From the NCBI GenBank assembly GCA_903831255.1, contig CAIKWZ010000007.1:1-55698 (forward strand): 55,698 bases of DNA, read 5' to 3'. The stretch is from an uncultured Alphaproteobacteria bacterium (GTDB lineage Bacteria > Pseudomonadota > Alphaproteobacteria > Caulobacterales > Hyphomonadaceae). The notes beneath the pieces are model-generated. The model saw only the letters and a program-made list of their open reading frames with translations, did no database searches and was not told the DNA's origin. A program made the translations under genes and the position numbers. Each line of letters starts with the position of its first letter. Within the stretch, counting starts at the first letter, position 1. Shown one piece after another: positions 8,597 through 18,081 of the stretch.

Positions 8597-9365
8597 GGCT
8601 GGCGAACGATGTGAGCGGAGCGCTCGCCATGAGCACCTGATGGGGAAACACCAGCCACGGCTCCTTCCCATCAAGTTCGGTCAAACGATGACGGAATGCA
8701 TGGGCGGGATTGGGCTTCAGTCGTCCATCGTGATCGATAAACTGGCCCCAGTGGGAATAGCCAGTCAGGGTGCGAGGGCCCGCCTTAGGTATCAGGGAGG
8801 ATACATACTCAGCTGGGAAAATGCGTCGGTAGGCGTCCGTGTTGTAAAGCCAGGACGCGCCTTCGATCGTTTTGGCGAGGGGCTCCGAGGCGTTGAGATG
8901 CTCGATCATGGAGGCGAGCTCGGCCCGGCGCGCATGGAGGCGCGATTGTGACAGCGGTCCAGGGCCGGGGCGCGGGTCGCGATGAGTGAAGTGGATCCTG
9001 ACCCCGCCGGACTCATTCGGCCTCTCGCACGCGAAGCAGCCGAACAGGGTTTGGTTCGGGTCCAGGGCTGGCGGCGGCGCAGACCTGAGAGCCTCGATCA
9101 GAAAGGCCTCGACATTCCCTGAGGTATCCAGGCGATCGATCTCCGCAGCGATTGGGCGCCAGCCTTCGGCAGGTCCCTGATCGGGGCGTCCAAGGCCGAG
9201 AAGTCTGTGGAATTGGGTGTATGGGAGAAGGATATCTGAAAGCGACGCATTCATGACATTGCGAAGCGCGCATGCGAAGTCCAGTTGAAGGCGTACAAAA
9301 CCCGGATCGATCTGTGGACTGGATTGCGGCATTTGCGATGATCTCTGAGCGCCCCCGGCCGTCAT
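8580..9365 (-). CDS. Conserved-looking hypothetical protein
   Basis: Not recognised. The 261-residue product has no signal peptide or membrane segment. It contains a Cys-rich spot ([10 protein letters not shown], about residue 120), several aromatic/His-rich blocks ([13 protein letters not shown]) and a fairly even composition that suggests a folded soluble protein. The start at 9365 (MTAGGAQ) has GGGGA about seven bases upstream; an ORF start 18 codons further up and an ATG at 9332 are alternatives. It is tail-to-tail with the gamma-carbonic anhydrase gene (17 bp overlap) and divergent from the luciferase-like gene, so it is probably transcribed alone. Confidence 0.65.
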   Translation of the reverse strand: MTAGGAQRSSQMPQSSPQIDPGFVRLQLDFACALRNVMNASLSDILLPYTQFHRLLGLGRPDQGPAEGWRPIAAEIDRLDTSGNVEAFLIEALRSAPPPALDPNQTLFGCFACERPNESGGVRIHFTHRDPRPGPGPLSQSRLHARRAELASMIEHLNASEPLAKTIEGASWLYNTDAYRRIFPAEYVSSLIPKAGPRTLTGYSHWGQFIDHDGRLKPNPAHAFRHRLTELDGKEPWLVFPHQVLMASAPLTSFASLSRSA

Positions 9366-9458
9366 CCTGACGTCCCCGCTATCAGCGTGACACAGAAGCG
9401 ACAAGCCGTCGGATCGCAAAGCATAGAGGGCGGGGTGATTGGGGAGATGAGCTAGACT

Positions 9459-10448
9459 ATGACCGTGACGCCGATGTCTCTTCTCGATCTTGTTCCCGTG
9501 GCTGAGGGGGCGACCGCCAGCGTCGCGTTGGCCAATAGTGTCGACCTCGCCCGACAGGCGGAGAGTCTTGGTTATTCACGGGTTTGGGTGGCTGAGCATC
9601 ACAACATGGAAGGCGTGGCCAGTTCAGCCACCTCCGTCGTTCTCGCTCATCTCGCCGCCGGCACGCAGCGCATTCGTATCGGCGCCGGGGGCGTCATGTT
9701 GCCCAATCATGCGCCTTTGGCGATCGCTGAGCAGTTCGGCACCCTTGAGGCGCTTCATCCCGGGCGTATCGACCTGGGATTGGGTCGCGCTCCGGGATCT
9801 GATCTGGCCGCCTCCCGCGCCCTCAGGCGGCGTCTCGAGAGCGATCCTGACCGCTTTCCACAGGACGTGGTTGAGCTTCTGGGCTGGCTTGAGCCGGCGG
9901 CGGAGGGGCAGGCGGTTCGGGCGATCCCGGGAGCGGGGGCCAAGGTAGAGGTATGGATACTGGGCTCAAGTCTCTTCGGAGCTCAGGTGGCTGCGGCTTT
10001 AGGACTTCCCTTCGCCTTCGCCTCGCACTTCGCGCCGGGCGATCTTGATGCGGCCTTGCAGACCTATCGAGACCGTTTCCGTCCATCTGCCTATCTCGAT
10101 CATCCTCATGTCATGGTCGCCGCCAACGTCATCGCAGCGCCGTCACGCGCTGAGGCGGATTATCTGTTTACGTCGCTGAAGCAGGCCTTCGCCAATCTTC
10201 GCGCAGGACGTCCTGGAAAGCTTCCTCGTCCGGTCGAGGGGTTAGAGCTCCATCCGGCGCTCGAGGCCGCCATTGCTCAGGCCCTGTCGTGCTCGGCCGT
10301 GGGAACCGTGAACGACGTTAGATCGCGTTTGCGATGGCTGCTGGACAGGACCGGAGCGGATGAACTGATCCTCTCTTCGTCCATCTGGGATCACTCCCTG
10401 CGCGTCCGATCTCTGCGTCTGGCGTCCGAAGCCATGGGCCTGAGTTGA
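9459..10448 (+). CDS. LLM-class flavin-dependent oxidoreductase
   Basis: A 329-residue bacterial luciferase-like monooxygenase (TIM barrel, FMN/F420 dependent). The N-terminus [12 protein letters not shown] and the block [20 protein letters not shown] are typical of the YhbW/MsnO8-like group, followed by [29 protein letters not shown] and [14 protein letters not shown], all core family motifs. Substrate is not predictable. Convergent with the helicase gene with a 10-bp gap, so the two share a terminator region or read into each other. Confidence 0.92.
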   Translation: MTVTPMSLLDLVPVAEGATASVALANSVDLARQAESLGYSRVWVAEHHNMEGVASSATSVVLAHLAAGTQRIRIGAGGVMLPNHAPLAIAEQFGTLEALHPGRIDLGLGRAPGSDLAASRALRRRLESDPDRFPQDVVELLGWLEPAAEGQAVRAIPGAGAKVEVWILGSSLFGAQVAAALGLPFAFASHFAPGDLDAALQTYRDRFRPSAYLDHPHVMVAANVIAAPSRAEADYLFTSLKQAFANLRAGRPGKLPRPVEGLELHPALEAAIAQALSCSAVGTVNDVRSRLRWLLDRTGADELILSSSIWDHSLRVRSLRLASEAMGLS

Positions 10449-10458
10449 ACGCAGGCTG

Positions 10459-12810
10459 TCAGGGTGTCCAGCGCCCGGGACGGCCTTTCGGCGAGAAGCC
10501 TTTGCCCGGTCGGGCAGGCTTTCCGGGGCGGCCTCCTGAATGGGGTTCGCGGGGGCGTCTCGGGCGCATGTCCGCGTCAGGCGGGGTGCGCGCGGATGAG
10601 AACTGGGCAGCCTCGGTGGACCGGCTGGCGGAGGGAGCGTCTGAATTCATCTTCCGGGAAGGTCCTTTGCGGTGCTGAAATCCTGATTTTCCAGCTTTCC
10701 CATGACCTGCTGACGATCTGGGCGGCCTTGACGAGCGGTCTGCGCCATCCCGGCCCGCTCCCTTCGGCTTTACCTCTTCGGACAATTGCGGCTGGGAAGC
10801 AGGTCGCGAGAAGGCAGGCTCGCCCTGTGAGCGGCGGGATTTCTGAGGTTCTGAGGGCCTGAAGTCCTTCCGCGTATCCTCCGGGCTGCCGGCCTGGAGG
10901 CGTTCTTCACGCTGGCGGACGCGTTGGCGGGGGCGCTTTTCCCGAGAGGCCAACGGCGTCTGGGGCTCCGCCTTCGGGCGGTCTGGCAGGCGGTCAGGAC
11001 CTCGTTCTTTCCCCGTCGCGAGCGGAGCTGTACGCTCTTCAGGCGCGGCGACGTGAGAGGGGCTTTGCGCCGAGGCGGTCCGAACCGGACGTGTGAATGA
11101 GGATCGCTCGGAGGATACCTCTCGATCGCGTCTCGGCCGGGGAGGCGCGCGTTCCTCATCTCCCGACGGCGGTTCGCACGGAAGGATGTTTGTCTCGTCC
11201 GACACTGTGTCCGCTACGCTGGAGGTGAAGCCCTCTATCGCCTCGCCGATGATTTCGAAGCGGGTCTCGGTTTCGAAAATCCGAATGGCGCCGATATCCT
11301 TCTTTTCGACGCGGCCCAGCCGGCAGATGAGTGGCACAAGCCATTTAGGATCGGCGCCTCGTTTCCGACCGGAGTTGAGACGGAACCAGGCGGCGCCCTC
11401 GCTTCGCTCTCGCCGGGGGCGTCGCTCGGAGTGTTCAACCGCGTCCGGGCCTTTCCTCCCACGCGCCGGGGGAGGCGGATCGCTGAAGCGTCCGGCCGCG
11501 GTCAGGTCCTCCGGCTCGGGCAGGCGTCCCCGAAAGACGCGCATCAGCGTGGCGGCGACCTGCACCGCATCGACGCGCTCAAGCAACATTCGTCCCAGAG
11601 CGACATCCTCTTCTGCAGGGGCCTCCGTCAGTGCGGGGTTCTCCAGCAGACGAAGGCGATCTCGGGAGAGAATAGACTCTCTCGAGGGCGCCTCCGACCA
11701 GGTCGCCTCGATATTGGCGGAGGCGAGGACCTGCTCGGTTCGTCGTCTCTTGGCCGGCGGAACCATAAGCACCGACACACCCTTCCGGCCGGCTCTTCCG
11801 GTGCGTCCGCTCCGGTGCAGGAGCGCCGCCTTGTTTGTCGGCGGATCGGCATGGATCACGATTCCAAGGTCAGGAAGATCGAGGCCGCGAGCGGCGACAT
11901 CCGTCGCAACGCAGACCCGCGCCCGGCCGTCCCGAAGGGACTGGAGGGCATCGGTTCGCTCTCGCTGACTGAGCTCCCCGGACAGCCCGACGACTGAGAA
12001 GCCGCGATCGCGGAGGAAGCCGTGCAGACGCCGGACAGCCTCTCGGGTTGAGCAGAAAACCAGAGCTCCGGGGGCCTCGAAGAAACGCAGTACATTCACG
12101 ATCGCCCTGTCGATATCGTGGGGCGCCACTCTGAGGATCCTGTACTCGATGTCTCTGTGAGGCTCGCTATGGCTGGTTGTATCGATCCGAACGGCGTCGC
12201 GCTGAAATCGTCGGGCGAGAAGAGCGATGCCGCGCGCGATTGTCGCCGAGAACAGGAGTGTGCGGCGTCCTTCAGGCGCTGCCTCGAGAATGAACTCGAG
12301 TTCTTCCCGAAATCCGAGATCGAGCATCTCATCGGCCTCGTCGAGAACAACCACCGAAAGTTCAGACAGATTCAGATAGCCCCGCTCGAGGTGGTCGCGT
12401 ATGCGGCCGGGCGTTCCCACGACGATATGGGCGCCGTCGGCAAGCGCTCTTTGCTCCCGTCGAGCATCCATGCCTCCGACGCAGTGGGCGATTCGCGCGC
12501 CGGTGTTTGCGTAGAGCCACGCCAGCTCGCGGCTGATCTGCATCGCCAGCTCGCGCGTGGGCGCGATAATCAGGGCCAAAGGCGCTGATGCGGGAGGAAG
12601 CTCGGGAGATGTGCCGAGAAGACTGGAGGCCATCGCCAGCCCGAAGGCCACGGTCTTGCCCGATCCTGTCTGAGCCGAGACGAGAAGATCGACGTAAGGA
12701 CCTGCTGTCTCCGCGGCCTCCAGAACCGCCTTTTGAACGGGTGTTGGAGCTTCATAGCCGCGACTGCGAAGAGCGCTGTCGAGCGCGGGATGGCTTGGAG
12801 GAAAGGACAT
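10459..12810 (-). CDS. DEAD-box RNA helicase, DbpA/CsdA-like, with long basic tail
   Basis: A 783-residue ATP-dependent RNA helicase. Motif Q-like PTPVQKAVL (about 22-30), Walker A AQTGSGKT (46-53), DEAD in VVLDEADEML, SAT in LFSATIARG, and helicase C motifs (VFCSTREAV, ARGLDLPDL, HRSGRTGRAGRKG) are all present. Residues about 470-545 resemble the DbpA/CsdA RNA-binding domain (WFRLNSGRKRG..PKWLVPLICRLGRVEKKDIGAIRIF), which in DbpA recognises 23S rRNA. The last 240 residues are low-complexity and rich in R, P, S, E and G, probably disordered and RNA-binding. A role in ribosome assembly or RNA turnover is likely. Monocistronic by layout. Confidence 0.93.
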   Translation of the reverse strand: MSFPPSHPALDSALRSRGYEAPTPVQKAVLEAAETAGPYVDLLVSAQTGSGKTVAFGLAMASSLLGTSPELPPASAPLALIIAPTRELAMQISRELAWLYANTGARIAHCVGGMDARREQRALADGAHIVVGTPGRIRDHLERGYLNLSELSVVVLDEADEMLDLGFREELEFILEAAPEGRRTLLFSATIARGIALLARRFQRDAVRIDTTSHSEPHRDIEYRILRVAPHDIDRAIVNVLRFFEAPGALVFCSTREAVRRLHGFLRDRGFSVVGLSGELSQRERTDALQSLRDGRARVCVATDVAARGLDLPDLGIVIHADPPTNKAALLHRSGRTGRAGRKGVSVLMVPPAKRRRTEQVLASANIEATWSEAPSRESILSRDRLRLLENPALTEAPAEEDVALGRMLLERVDAVQVAATLMRVFRGRLPEPEDLTAAGRFSDPPPPARGRKGPDAVEHSERRPRRERSEGAAWFRLNSGRKRGADPKWLVPLICRLGRVEKKDIGAIRIFETETRFEIIGEAIEGFTSSVADTVSDETNILPCEPPSGDEERAPPRPRRDREVSSERSSFTRPVRTASAQSPSHVAAPEERTAPLATGKERGPDRLPDRPKAEPQTPLASREKRPRQRVRQREERLQAGSPEDTRKDFRPSEPQKSRRSQGEPAFSRPASQPQLSEEVKPKGAGRDGADRSSRPPRSSAGHGKAGKSGFQHRKGPSRKMNSDAPSASRSTEAAQFSSARTPPDADMRPRRPREPHSGGRPGKPARPGKGFSPKGRPGRWTP

Positions 12811-13048
12811 GAGGAGGATGGCTTCTCTGAATGGGAGGCCCCGGAGGTCGCGACAGGCGTCTCGGGTCGGCGTCGGCCAGCGCCCTTTAGCGCATTTGGG
12901 GGCTTAATCCACTTGCAATTGGCCGCTGGGGACGATCCGGCGCCTAATCACGCATGAATTCTTCCGTTCCGCCGCCGCGGCCGTCTTTCGGTCCGTGTCT
13001 TTGACGGTATGGTGCCCCAGTGTCAACGCATCGTCACAGGAGCGCCTC

Positions 13049-13831
13049 TTGAGCCAGTATGAATTCATCAAAACCGAGACCGACGGTCGGGTTTTTATCG
13101 TCACGATCAATCGGCCGGAGGTGATGAACTGCCTTCATCCAATGGCGAACGCCGAGATGGCTGATGCCTTTGATCGATTTGCGGCGGATCCTGAGCTTTG
13201 GGTCGCTATTGTGACCGGAGCCGGAGAGAAGGCGTTCTCGGCGGGCAACGACCTCAAGTTTGCCGCCTCAGGCCAGAAAGCTTCGATGCCAGCAGCTGGT
13301 TTCGGCGGTCTCACCTCGCGGTACGACCTGATGAAGCCGGTCATCGCCGCCGTCAACGGCGTGGCGATGGGGGGAGGGTTCGAGATCGCCCTGGCTTGCG
13401 ACATTATTATCGCGTCCTCGAACGCCCGTTTCGCGTTGCCCGAGCCGCGAGTAGGCTTCGCCGCGCTGGCCACCGGTCTGCACAGGCTTCCCCGCCAGGT
13501 TCCGCTCAAGAAGGCCATGGGAATGATGCTCACCGGTCGGCACGTCCTGGCGGAAGAGGGGGAACGGATCGGTTTTGTCACCGCCGTCGCTCCGGAGGGC
13601 GAAGCGCTGTCGGAAGCCAGGAAGTGGGCGGCCCAGATCCTTGAATGCAGCCCTATGGCGATCAGAGCGACCAAAGAGGCGGCGATCAGGGGATTGGATA
13701 CGGCTGATTTCCGAACCGCCTTTGAGGCCCGCTATGAGGGCATTCAGCGTCTTCTGGCCTCGAGCGATCACAAGGAGGGCCCGCGTGCTTTCGCAGAAAA
13801 GCGCAAGCCCCAGTGGAAGCTCGAGGTCTAG
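13049..13831 (+). CDS. Enoyl-CoA hydratase/isomerase (crotonase) family protein
   Basis: A 260-residue crotonase-fold enzyme acting on acyl-CoA thioesters in the cytoplasm. The oxyanion-hole motifs are visible: KAFSAGNDLKFAA and NGVAMGGGFEIALACDIIIAS, followed by ALPEPRVGFAA. Exact reaction (hydration, isomerisation or other) cannot be told. The start is a TTG at 13049 with AGGAG at 13038-13042 and ideal spacing, giving LSQYEFIKTETDGRVF; an ATG 18 codons upstream lacks a ribosome-binding site. The gene diverges from the helicase and is followed at once by a very strong terminator. Confidence 0.93.
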   Translation: MSQYEFIKTETDGRVFIVTINRPEVMNCLHPMANAEMADAFDRFAADPELWVAIVTGAGEKAFSAGNDLKFAASGQKASMPAAGFGGLTSRYDLMKPVIAAVNGVAMGGGFEIALACDIIIASSNARFALPEPRVGFAALATGLHRLPRQVPLKKAMGMMLTGRHVLAEEGERIGFVTAVAPEGEALSEARKWAAQILECSPMAIRATKEAAIRGLDTADFRTAFEARYEGIQRLLASSDHKEGPRAFAEKRKPQWKLEV

Positions 13832-13845
13832 ACGATAAGACGGAT

Positions 13846-13890
13846 CGCCTGCTTCCGCGCTCTCAATCGGGAGGTTCGCGGAAGCAGGCG
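13846..13890. terminator. Strong bidirectional hairpin between convergent genes
   Basis: CGCCTGCTTCCGCG (13846-13859) pairs perfectly with CGCGGAAGCAGGCG (13877-13890), a 14-bp stem with a 17-nt loop. It lies 14 bp past the crotonase stop and 2 bp past the efflux-permease stop, serving both genes. Confidence 0.8.
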
Positions 13891-13892
13891 CC

Positions 13893-15473
13893 TCAGTGCT
13901 CCGCTGGTCCGCCTGCAGGTCCAGGTCGTTTCATAAGCGGCACGAGCAAGATCATTGCAGCGAAACAGATCGACATGGTCAGGAACAGGTTGTTGAAGGT
14001 CATAACGCTGGCTTCGATCTGGAGGCGGCGGCCGAGTTCTATCAGAGCCTGACCTTCTGGGTTGACGACCCCTTCCGCCGCGAGACGCAGTTCCGCCTGA
14101 TGAAGGAATGACATGATCTCGGGCCGTGAGATCGACATGCTCGATCCCAGCTCCTGTTCATGCAGGTTTGAGTAGAAAAGCATCAGCGTGTTGAGGCCTG
14201 CGAGACCGACGGCCCCGCCGAGGTTGCGGCAGACCGTGACAAGGCCTGTGGCGTTGGGAAGCTTGTGGGGAGGCAGGGTGCCCAGGGTGATGAAGTTGGA
14301 TGGGACCATGCACATGATGAGCCCGGCGCCGCGAAAGATCTGTGGCCACATGAACTCGGAAAATCCGGCGTCCGCCGTGAGAAATGAGTTCCAGTAAAGC
14401 CCGATGCAGGCGAGCGTCAGGCCGATCGCCAGCACGATCCGGGGATCGATTTTTCGTATCAGGGCTCCGGCGATCGGTCCGCCCACGAACATCGCCAGAC
14501 CGCCGACGCTCATGATCTGTCCGATCTGAAGGGAGGAATAGCCCCTGACCGCGCCGAGAAAGAGAGGGGTGAGATAGACTGCGCCAAACAGGCCGAAACC
14601 GATTGTAGTGGCGGCAAGAGAGCCTATTGCGAAGTTGCGGTCCCTGAAAATGGTGAGGTCTACGACAGGATTGGATCGGCTGAAGGCTCTGTGAAAGAAG
14701 ATACCTCCTGCGACAATACAGACGCCAATCCATAGTGTTAACTGGCGATCCTCAAGCCATCCGGACTTTGGCCCTTCTTCGAACAGCCATTCAAAAGACC
14801 CGAGAAACAGGGCCATCGCGGACAGTCCGATAAGATCGATATTGCGGATCAATGAAAGATTGAGCCGCGTCCGCGGGATACAGACGCTGACAGTGAAGGC
14901 TGCGAGGACGCCTGGAATGACGTTGACCAGGAAAAGCCAGTGCCAGCTGAGATTCTCGGTAATCCAGCCGCCGAGGGTGGGGCCGATGGAGGGGGCGAGG
15001 GTTGCGACCATTCCGACCGTCACCTGCTGCAGCATGGAGCGGTTCGGACCGAACAGGCTGAACGCTGCGGCCATTGTGGTTGGAATCATCGCCGCGCCGA
15101 GGAAGCCCTGGAAGACGCGAAACACGATCAGGCTGTTGAGATCCCAAGCCAGCGCGCACAGAGCGCTGGATGCGGTGAAGCTGACCGCGGAGATCATGAA
15201 CAGAACACGCATCCCGAGGGCGCGATTGAGGAGACCGGAGAGGGGAATGCCGATCACCTCGGCGATGAGATAGCTGGTCTGGATCCACGCGATCTCCTCG
15301 GCGCTGGCGGATATCCCGGCCTGGATCTTTGCAATTGATGAGGCGACGATCTGAATGTCCAGGATCGCCATGAACATGCCGACGACCATCGCCAGAAAGC
15401 CGATGTTCAGTCGTCTGGCTTCAGCCGAGCCCGGAACGGGCGCGACGGTCGCAGAGGCAGGGGGGACGGCCAC
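13893..15473 (-). CDS. MFS efflux permease, DHA2/EmrB type
   Basis: About 526 residues with 14 predicted membrane segments, the hallmark of the DHA2 family that exports hydrophobic drugs with proton antiport. The first helix (NIGFLAMVVGMFMAILDIQIV) carries the LDxTIV-like motif C region of EmrB, and EIAWIQTSYLIAEVIGIPLSG and RVFQGFLGAAMIPT are further family motifs. The start is uncertain: GTG at 15473, five bases after the stop of the upstream HlyD gene, fits an operon; a TTG at 15521 would overlap that gene by 44 bp. It forms a tripartite pump with the preceding membrane-fusion protein and an outer-membrane channel not encoded here. Confidence 0.92.
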   Translation of the reverse strand: MAVPPASATVAPVPGSAEARRLNIGFLAMVVGMFMAILDIQIVASSIAKIQAGISASAEEIAWIQTSYLIAEVIGIPLSGLLNRALGMRVLFMISAVSFTASSALCALAWDLNSLIVFRVFQGFLGAAMIPTTMAAAFSLFGPNRSMLQQVTVGMVATLAPSIGPTLGGWITENLSWHWLFLVNVIPGVLAAFTVSVCIPRTRLNLSLIRNIDLIGLSAMALFLGSFEWLFEEGPKSGWLEDRQLTLWIGVCIVAGGIFFHRAFSRSNPVVDLTIFRDRNFAIGSLAATTIGFGLFGAVYLTPLFLGAVRGYSSLQIGQIMSVGGLAMFVGGPIAGALIRKIDPRIVLAIGLTLACIGLYWNSFLTADAGFSEFMWPQIFRGAGLIMCMVPSNFITLGTLPPHKLPNATGLVTVCRNLGGAVGLAGLNTLMLFYSNLHEQELGSSMSISRPEIMSFLHQAELRLAAEGVVNPEGQALIELGRRLQIEASVMTFNNLFLTMSICFAAMILLVPLMKRPGPAGGPAEH

Positions 15474-15477
15474 GCGC

Positions 15478-16686
15478 CTAGCGCTTCTCAGGGCGCGCAG
15501 ACACGGTGACCACCGCTGCAAGTCCCGAACGCATCAGGCCGGTCGACAGCGCATCGGGCGCGATCGCGATCCTGACGGGAACACGCTGCACGATCTTGGT
15601 GAAATTTCCTGTCGCCGTATCCTGAGGAATAAGACTGAAGGTCGATCCTGTCGCCGGCGCGATGCTCTCTACAATTCCCGAAACCTTCAGCCCTGGGTAG
15701 GCGTCGATGGTAAGAGAAGCGGGTTGGCCTGGCTTCATCGTACGGACCTGTGTCTCCTTGAAGTTTGCAATGACGTAGGCCTGGCTCGCCGGCACGATGG
15801 CGAGAGCGATCTGCCCGGGCGAAAGGAGCTGGCCTTGCATGGCGTTTCGATTTGCGATGACCCCGTCGATGGGGGCGCGGATCTCTGATCGTCCGAGGTT
15901 GAGTTCGGCGGCCCGCAATCGGGCTTCTGCAATCTGAACGAGAGCGGTTGCAGATCTTGCCGCAGCCTCGGCGACGCTCAGATCCTGGCGGGCTTGATTG
16001 ACCCCAGCCCGCAGGCTCGTCAGCTGGCTCGCCTGAGCGGTGACCGCCGCCTGAGCCTGAAGAAGCTGGGCGCTCATGGAACGCTCCGCCGCTACGGCCG
16101 CCTCCATTCGGGCTCGCGGATACCATCCCTTGTCGGCCAGATCCTGGTAGCGGCGCAGATCCGACGCCGAGAGATCCGCAGACGCCCGCGCCGACTGCTC
16201 TGCCGCGCGGGTTTCGGCCAGTGTGTCGGCCTGGGCTGCGGATCGTCCTTCAGCCGAGGCGATGGCTGCGCGCTGGGAAGCGATTCTGGCCCGCGCCTGA
16301 GATTCATCCGCTCTCGCCCGTTCCAGCCCCGCGCGCGCTTCGGCAAGGCCTGCCGCATAATCGTCCGACTCCAGGGTGATGAGGAGGTCGCCGCTCTTCA
16401 CGAGCTGATTATCTGCGACATGGATGGTCTGCACATAACCCTGGACCTTGGAGGCGACCTGGGTGATGTCGGCGCGAATGTGTGCGTTGTCTGTTCTGAT
16501 CTCAAAGCGGCCGTTGACGAACCAGTTGAGCGCTAACCCGAGACAGAGTACCGCTGCGCTGATGGCTCCCGCCGGGCGCATCTTACGGACGAATGCAGCC
16601 CTCGCGTCCTGTTCTGCCGGCTGAGGAGACGCTGAATGCCCTTGAGGGGGGGCGGGGGGAGCGGCTGTGATGGGGTCTGCGGTCAT
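15478..16686 (-). CDS. HlyD/EmrA-type membrane fusion protein
   Basis: A 402-residue periplasmic adaptor anchored by one N-terminal membrane helix (about 38-56). The layout is standard: beta-barrel/lipoyl half (ADITQVASKVQGYVQTIHVADNQLVKSGD), a long Ala/Arg/Glu-rich coiled-coil hairpin (about 110-250), second lipoyl half (IRAPIDGVIANRNAMQGQLLSPGQ), then the barrel with FKETQVRTMKPGQPA. It links the EmrB-like permease to an outer-membrane channel. First gene of the efflux operon and divergent from a TetR regulator, which probably controls it. Confidence 0.93.
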   Translation of the reverse strand: MTADPITAAPPAPPQGHSASPQPAEQDARAAFVRKMRPAGAISAAVLCLGLALNWFVNGRFEIRTDNAHIRADITQVASKVQGYVQTIHVADNQLVKSGDLLITLESDDYAAGLAEARAGLERARADESQARARIASQRAAIASAEGRSAAQADTLAETRAAEQSARASADLSASDLRRYQDLADKGWYPRARMEAAVAAERSMSAQLLQAQAAVTAQASQLTSLRAGVNQARQDLSVAEAAARSATALVQIAEARLRAAELNLGRSEIRAPIDGVIANRNAMQGQLLSPGQIALAIVPASQAYVIANFKETQVRTMKPGQPASLTIDAYPGLKVSGIVESIAPATGSTFSLIPQDTATGNFTKIVQRVPVRIAIAPDALSTGLMRSGLAAVVTVSARPEKR

Positions 16687-16765
16687 GCTGGAATGTTCCG
16701 ACTGCGATCAGGGGAGAGCTGGGCGTTTGGGTGGGCGACGGCATCAGACCATAGCGCACAACAGT

Positions 16766-16779
16766 GTAATCTGCGTTAC
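16766..16779. promoter_or_regulatory. Possible TetR operator between the efflux operon and its regulator
   Basis: GTAATCTGCGTTAC is an imperfect palindrome in the 146-bp divergent region, followed at once by a second GTTAC half-site (16781-16785). Alternating GTTAC/GTAA(C/T) half-sites near overlapping divergent promoters are what a TetR dimer would bind. Inferred by position only. Confidence 0.45.
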
Positions 16780-16832
16780 GGTTACTTGGGTGTTTAACCC
16801 TTGGACTCGCTACGACAGCCGGTCGGTTAGCC

Positions 16833-17477
16833 ATGACTGATCAGGACCCGCCTGGAGCGGAGCAGGACGAAGGTCGGGCAGGACTGCGTCGAGCCGCCTT
16901 CCTGAAGGCCGCTCGTGAGGTTTTTCTCGAGCATGGATACGATAATGCGAGCATGGCGGAAATCGTCAGGCGCGCCGGCGGCTCTCTATCGACGCTCTAT
17001 GCCCAGTTCGGAGGCAAGAAGGGCCTGTTCGAGGCCATGGTCGACGCTCGCGTCGAAGAGCTCACGGAACCGATGGTTGTCGAGCTTTCGGCGCATACTC
17101 CGATCCGGGAGGGGCTTCAGCGCATCGGCGAGAGGTTCATGGCGAGGCTCTCTGAACCTGACGCCCTGAATGTCTTCCGCCTGATGGCTGGTCAGGCGAG
17201 GACATTCCCCGATCTTGCCGGAGGCTACGCTCGTCGAGGTCCCGAGCGGATACGCTCGGCATTGGCGGCGTACCTGAAGGACCGGGCTGAGGCCGGAGAA
17301 GTACGGATTGAGAACTTTGATGTCGCCGCCCAGATATTCTTCGATCTGGTCCGGGCGCGCATGGCCCTTCGAACCTTGTTCGAGCCTGATTATCACCCGA
17401 GCGACGCCGACATCCGGGAGGCGGTCGATCGTGGCGTAAGAGTTTTCCTCGGTGGGGTAGAAGCCCTGGCGCCTTAA
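16833..17477 (+). CDS. TetR-family transcriptional regulator
   Basis: A 214-residue regulator. The TetR N-terminal helix-turn-helix is clear at about residues 20-66 (LKAAREVFLEHGYDNASMAEIVRRAGGSLSTLYAQFGGKKGLFEAMV is the classical block). The C-terminal helical domain (about 80-210) should bind a ligand, probably a pump substrate. Its position head-to-head with the EmrAB-like operon predicts that it represses the pump and itself. It ends 7 bp from the convergent lipoprotein gene. Confidence 0.93.
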   Translation: MTDQDPPGAEQDEGRAGLRRAAFLKAAREVFLEHGYDNASMAEIVRRAGGSLSTLYAQFGGKKGLFEAMVDARVEELTEPMVVELSAHTPIREGLQRIGERFMARLSEPDALNVFRLMAGQARTFPDLAGGYARRGPERIRSALAAYLKDRAEAGEVRIENFDVAAQIFFDLVRARMALRTLFEPDYHPSDADIREAVDRGVRVFLGGVEALAP

Positions 17478-17484
17478 GCTTGCG

Positions 17485-17982
17485 TTATGTCTTGCACGGT
17501 TCCCAGAGGTATTCGACCGGGCGTGTCCCGTCGAGCATCGAGACAGTGGCTGCAAGACCGGCGCGGCCGAGGGATCGGTAGGTAATCGCCTGAGGATAGC
17601 TGTGGCCCGAATTCTCGAAACGGACAGAAAGAGACGCCGGCTCAGCCGCGGCCGGCGGGGTCGGTTCTGTGAAGGTGATGGGTCGCAGGCCGTCCGGAGA
17701 AGATGTGTAGGCGGCCCTCGGGGCGCGAAGATCGATCCGGGCCTGTTCGAAGAAGCTCAGTTGATCCCCGTTCATCGTCACCGCATGACCGAACATCACT
17801 GATCCAGCCGGGGCTGACCAGACCTGTGTGTTGATCCCGTCCGCCGATCGCCAGCAACCGACCATCCATCCCAGCCGTCCCAGTGTGGCTGGGTCAGGCG
17901 ATGCGGCGCATCCGGCGATCATCGCCGACCCGATCATCGCGGCCGCTGATGCGCGCATGGCCGCTGACGGAAATGATCTCAT
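17485..17982 (-). CDS. Putative lipoprotein, DUF6265-like
   Basis: A 165-residue secreted protein. The start at 17982 (GAGGGA upstream) gives a short signal peptide ending in the lipobox MIAGC, so Cys25 would be lipid-modified and the protein anchored to the envelope. The mature part opens with LGRLGWMVGCWRSADG and continues with MFGHAVTMNGDQLSFFEQARI, which resembles the DUF6265 family of small beta-rich proteins. Function unknown. It lies 99 bp downstream of the M23 peptidase gene on the same strand and may be cotranscribed. Confidence 0.75.
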   Translation of the reverse strand: MRSFPSAAMRASAAAMIGSAMIAGCAASPDPATLGRLGWMVGCWRSADGINTQVWSAPAGSVMFGHAVTMNGDQLSFFEQARIDLRAPRAAYTSSPDGLRPITFTEPTPPAAAEPASLSVRFENSGHSYPQAITYRSLGRAGLAATVSMLDGTRPVEYLWEPCKT

Positions 17983-18081
17983 CACAGGTCTCCCTCGAAG
18001 ACGTCCTGCAGGCGTCTCTTGTCCGCCTGAAAACGATAACGGGGGAAGGATAGCCACTTCCGAACGCCGCGTCACGCGGCG

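Noticed and set aside
11093-11968. Plus-strand 291-codon open frame inside the helicase gene
   Set aside because: Arg/Ser-rich translation antisense to a clearly conserved DEAD-box protein; a shadow frame.
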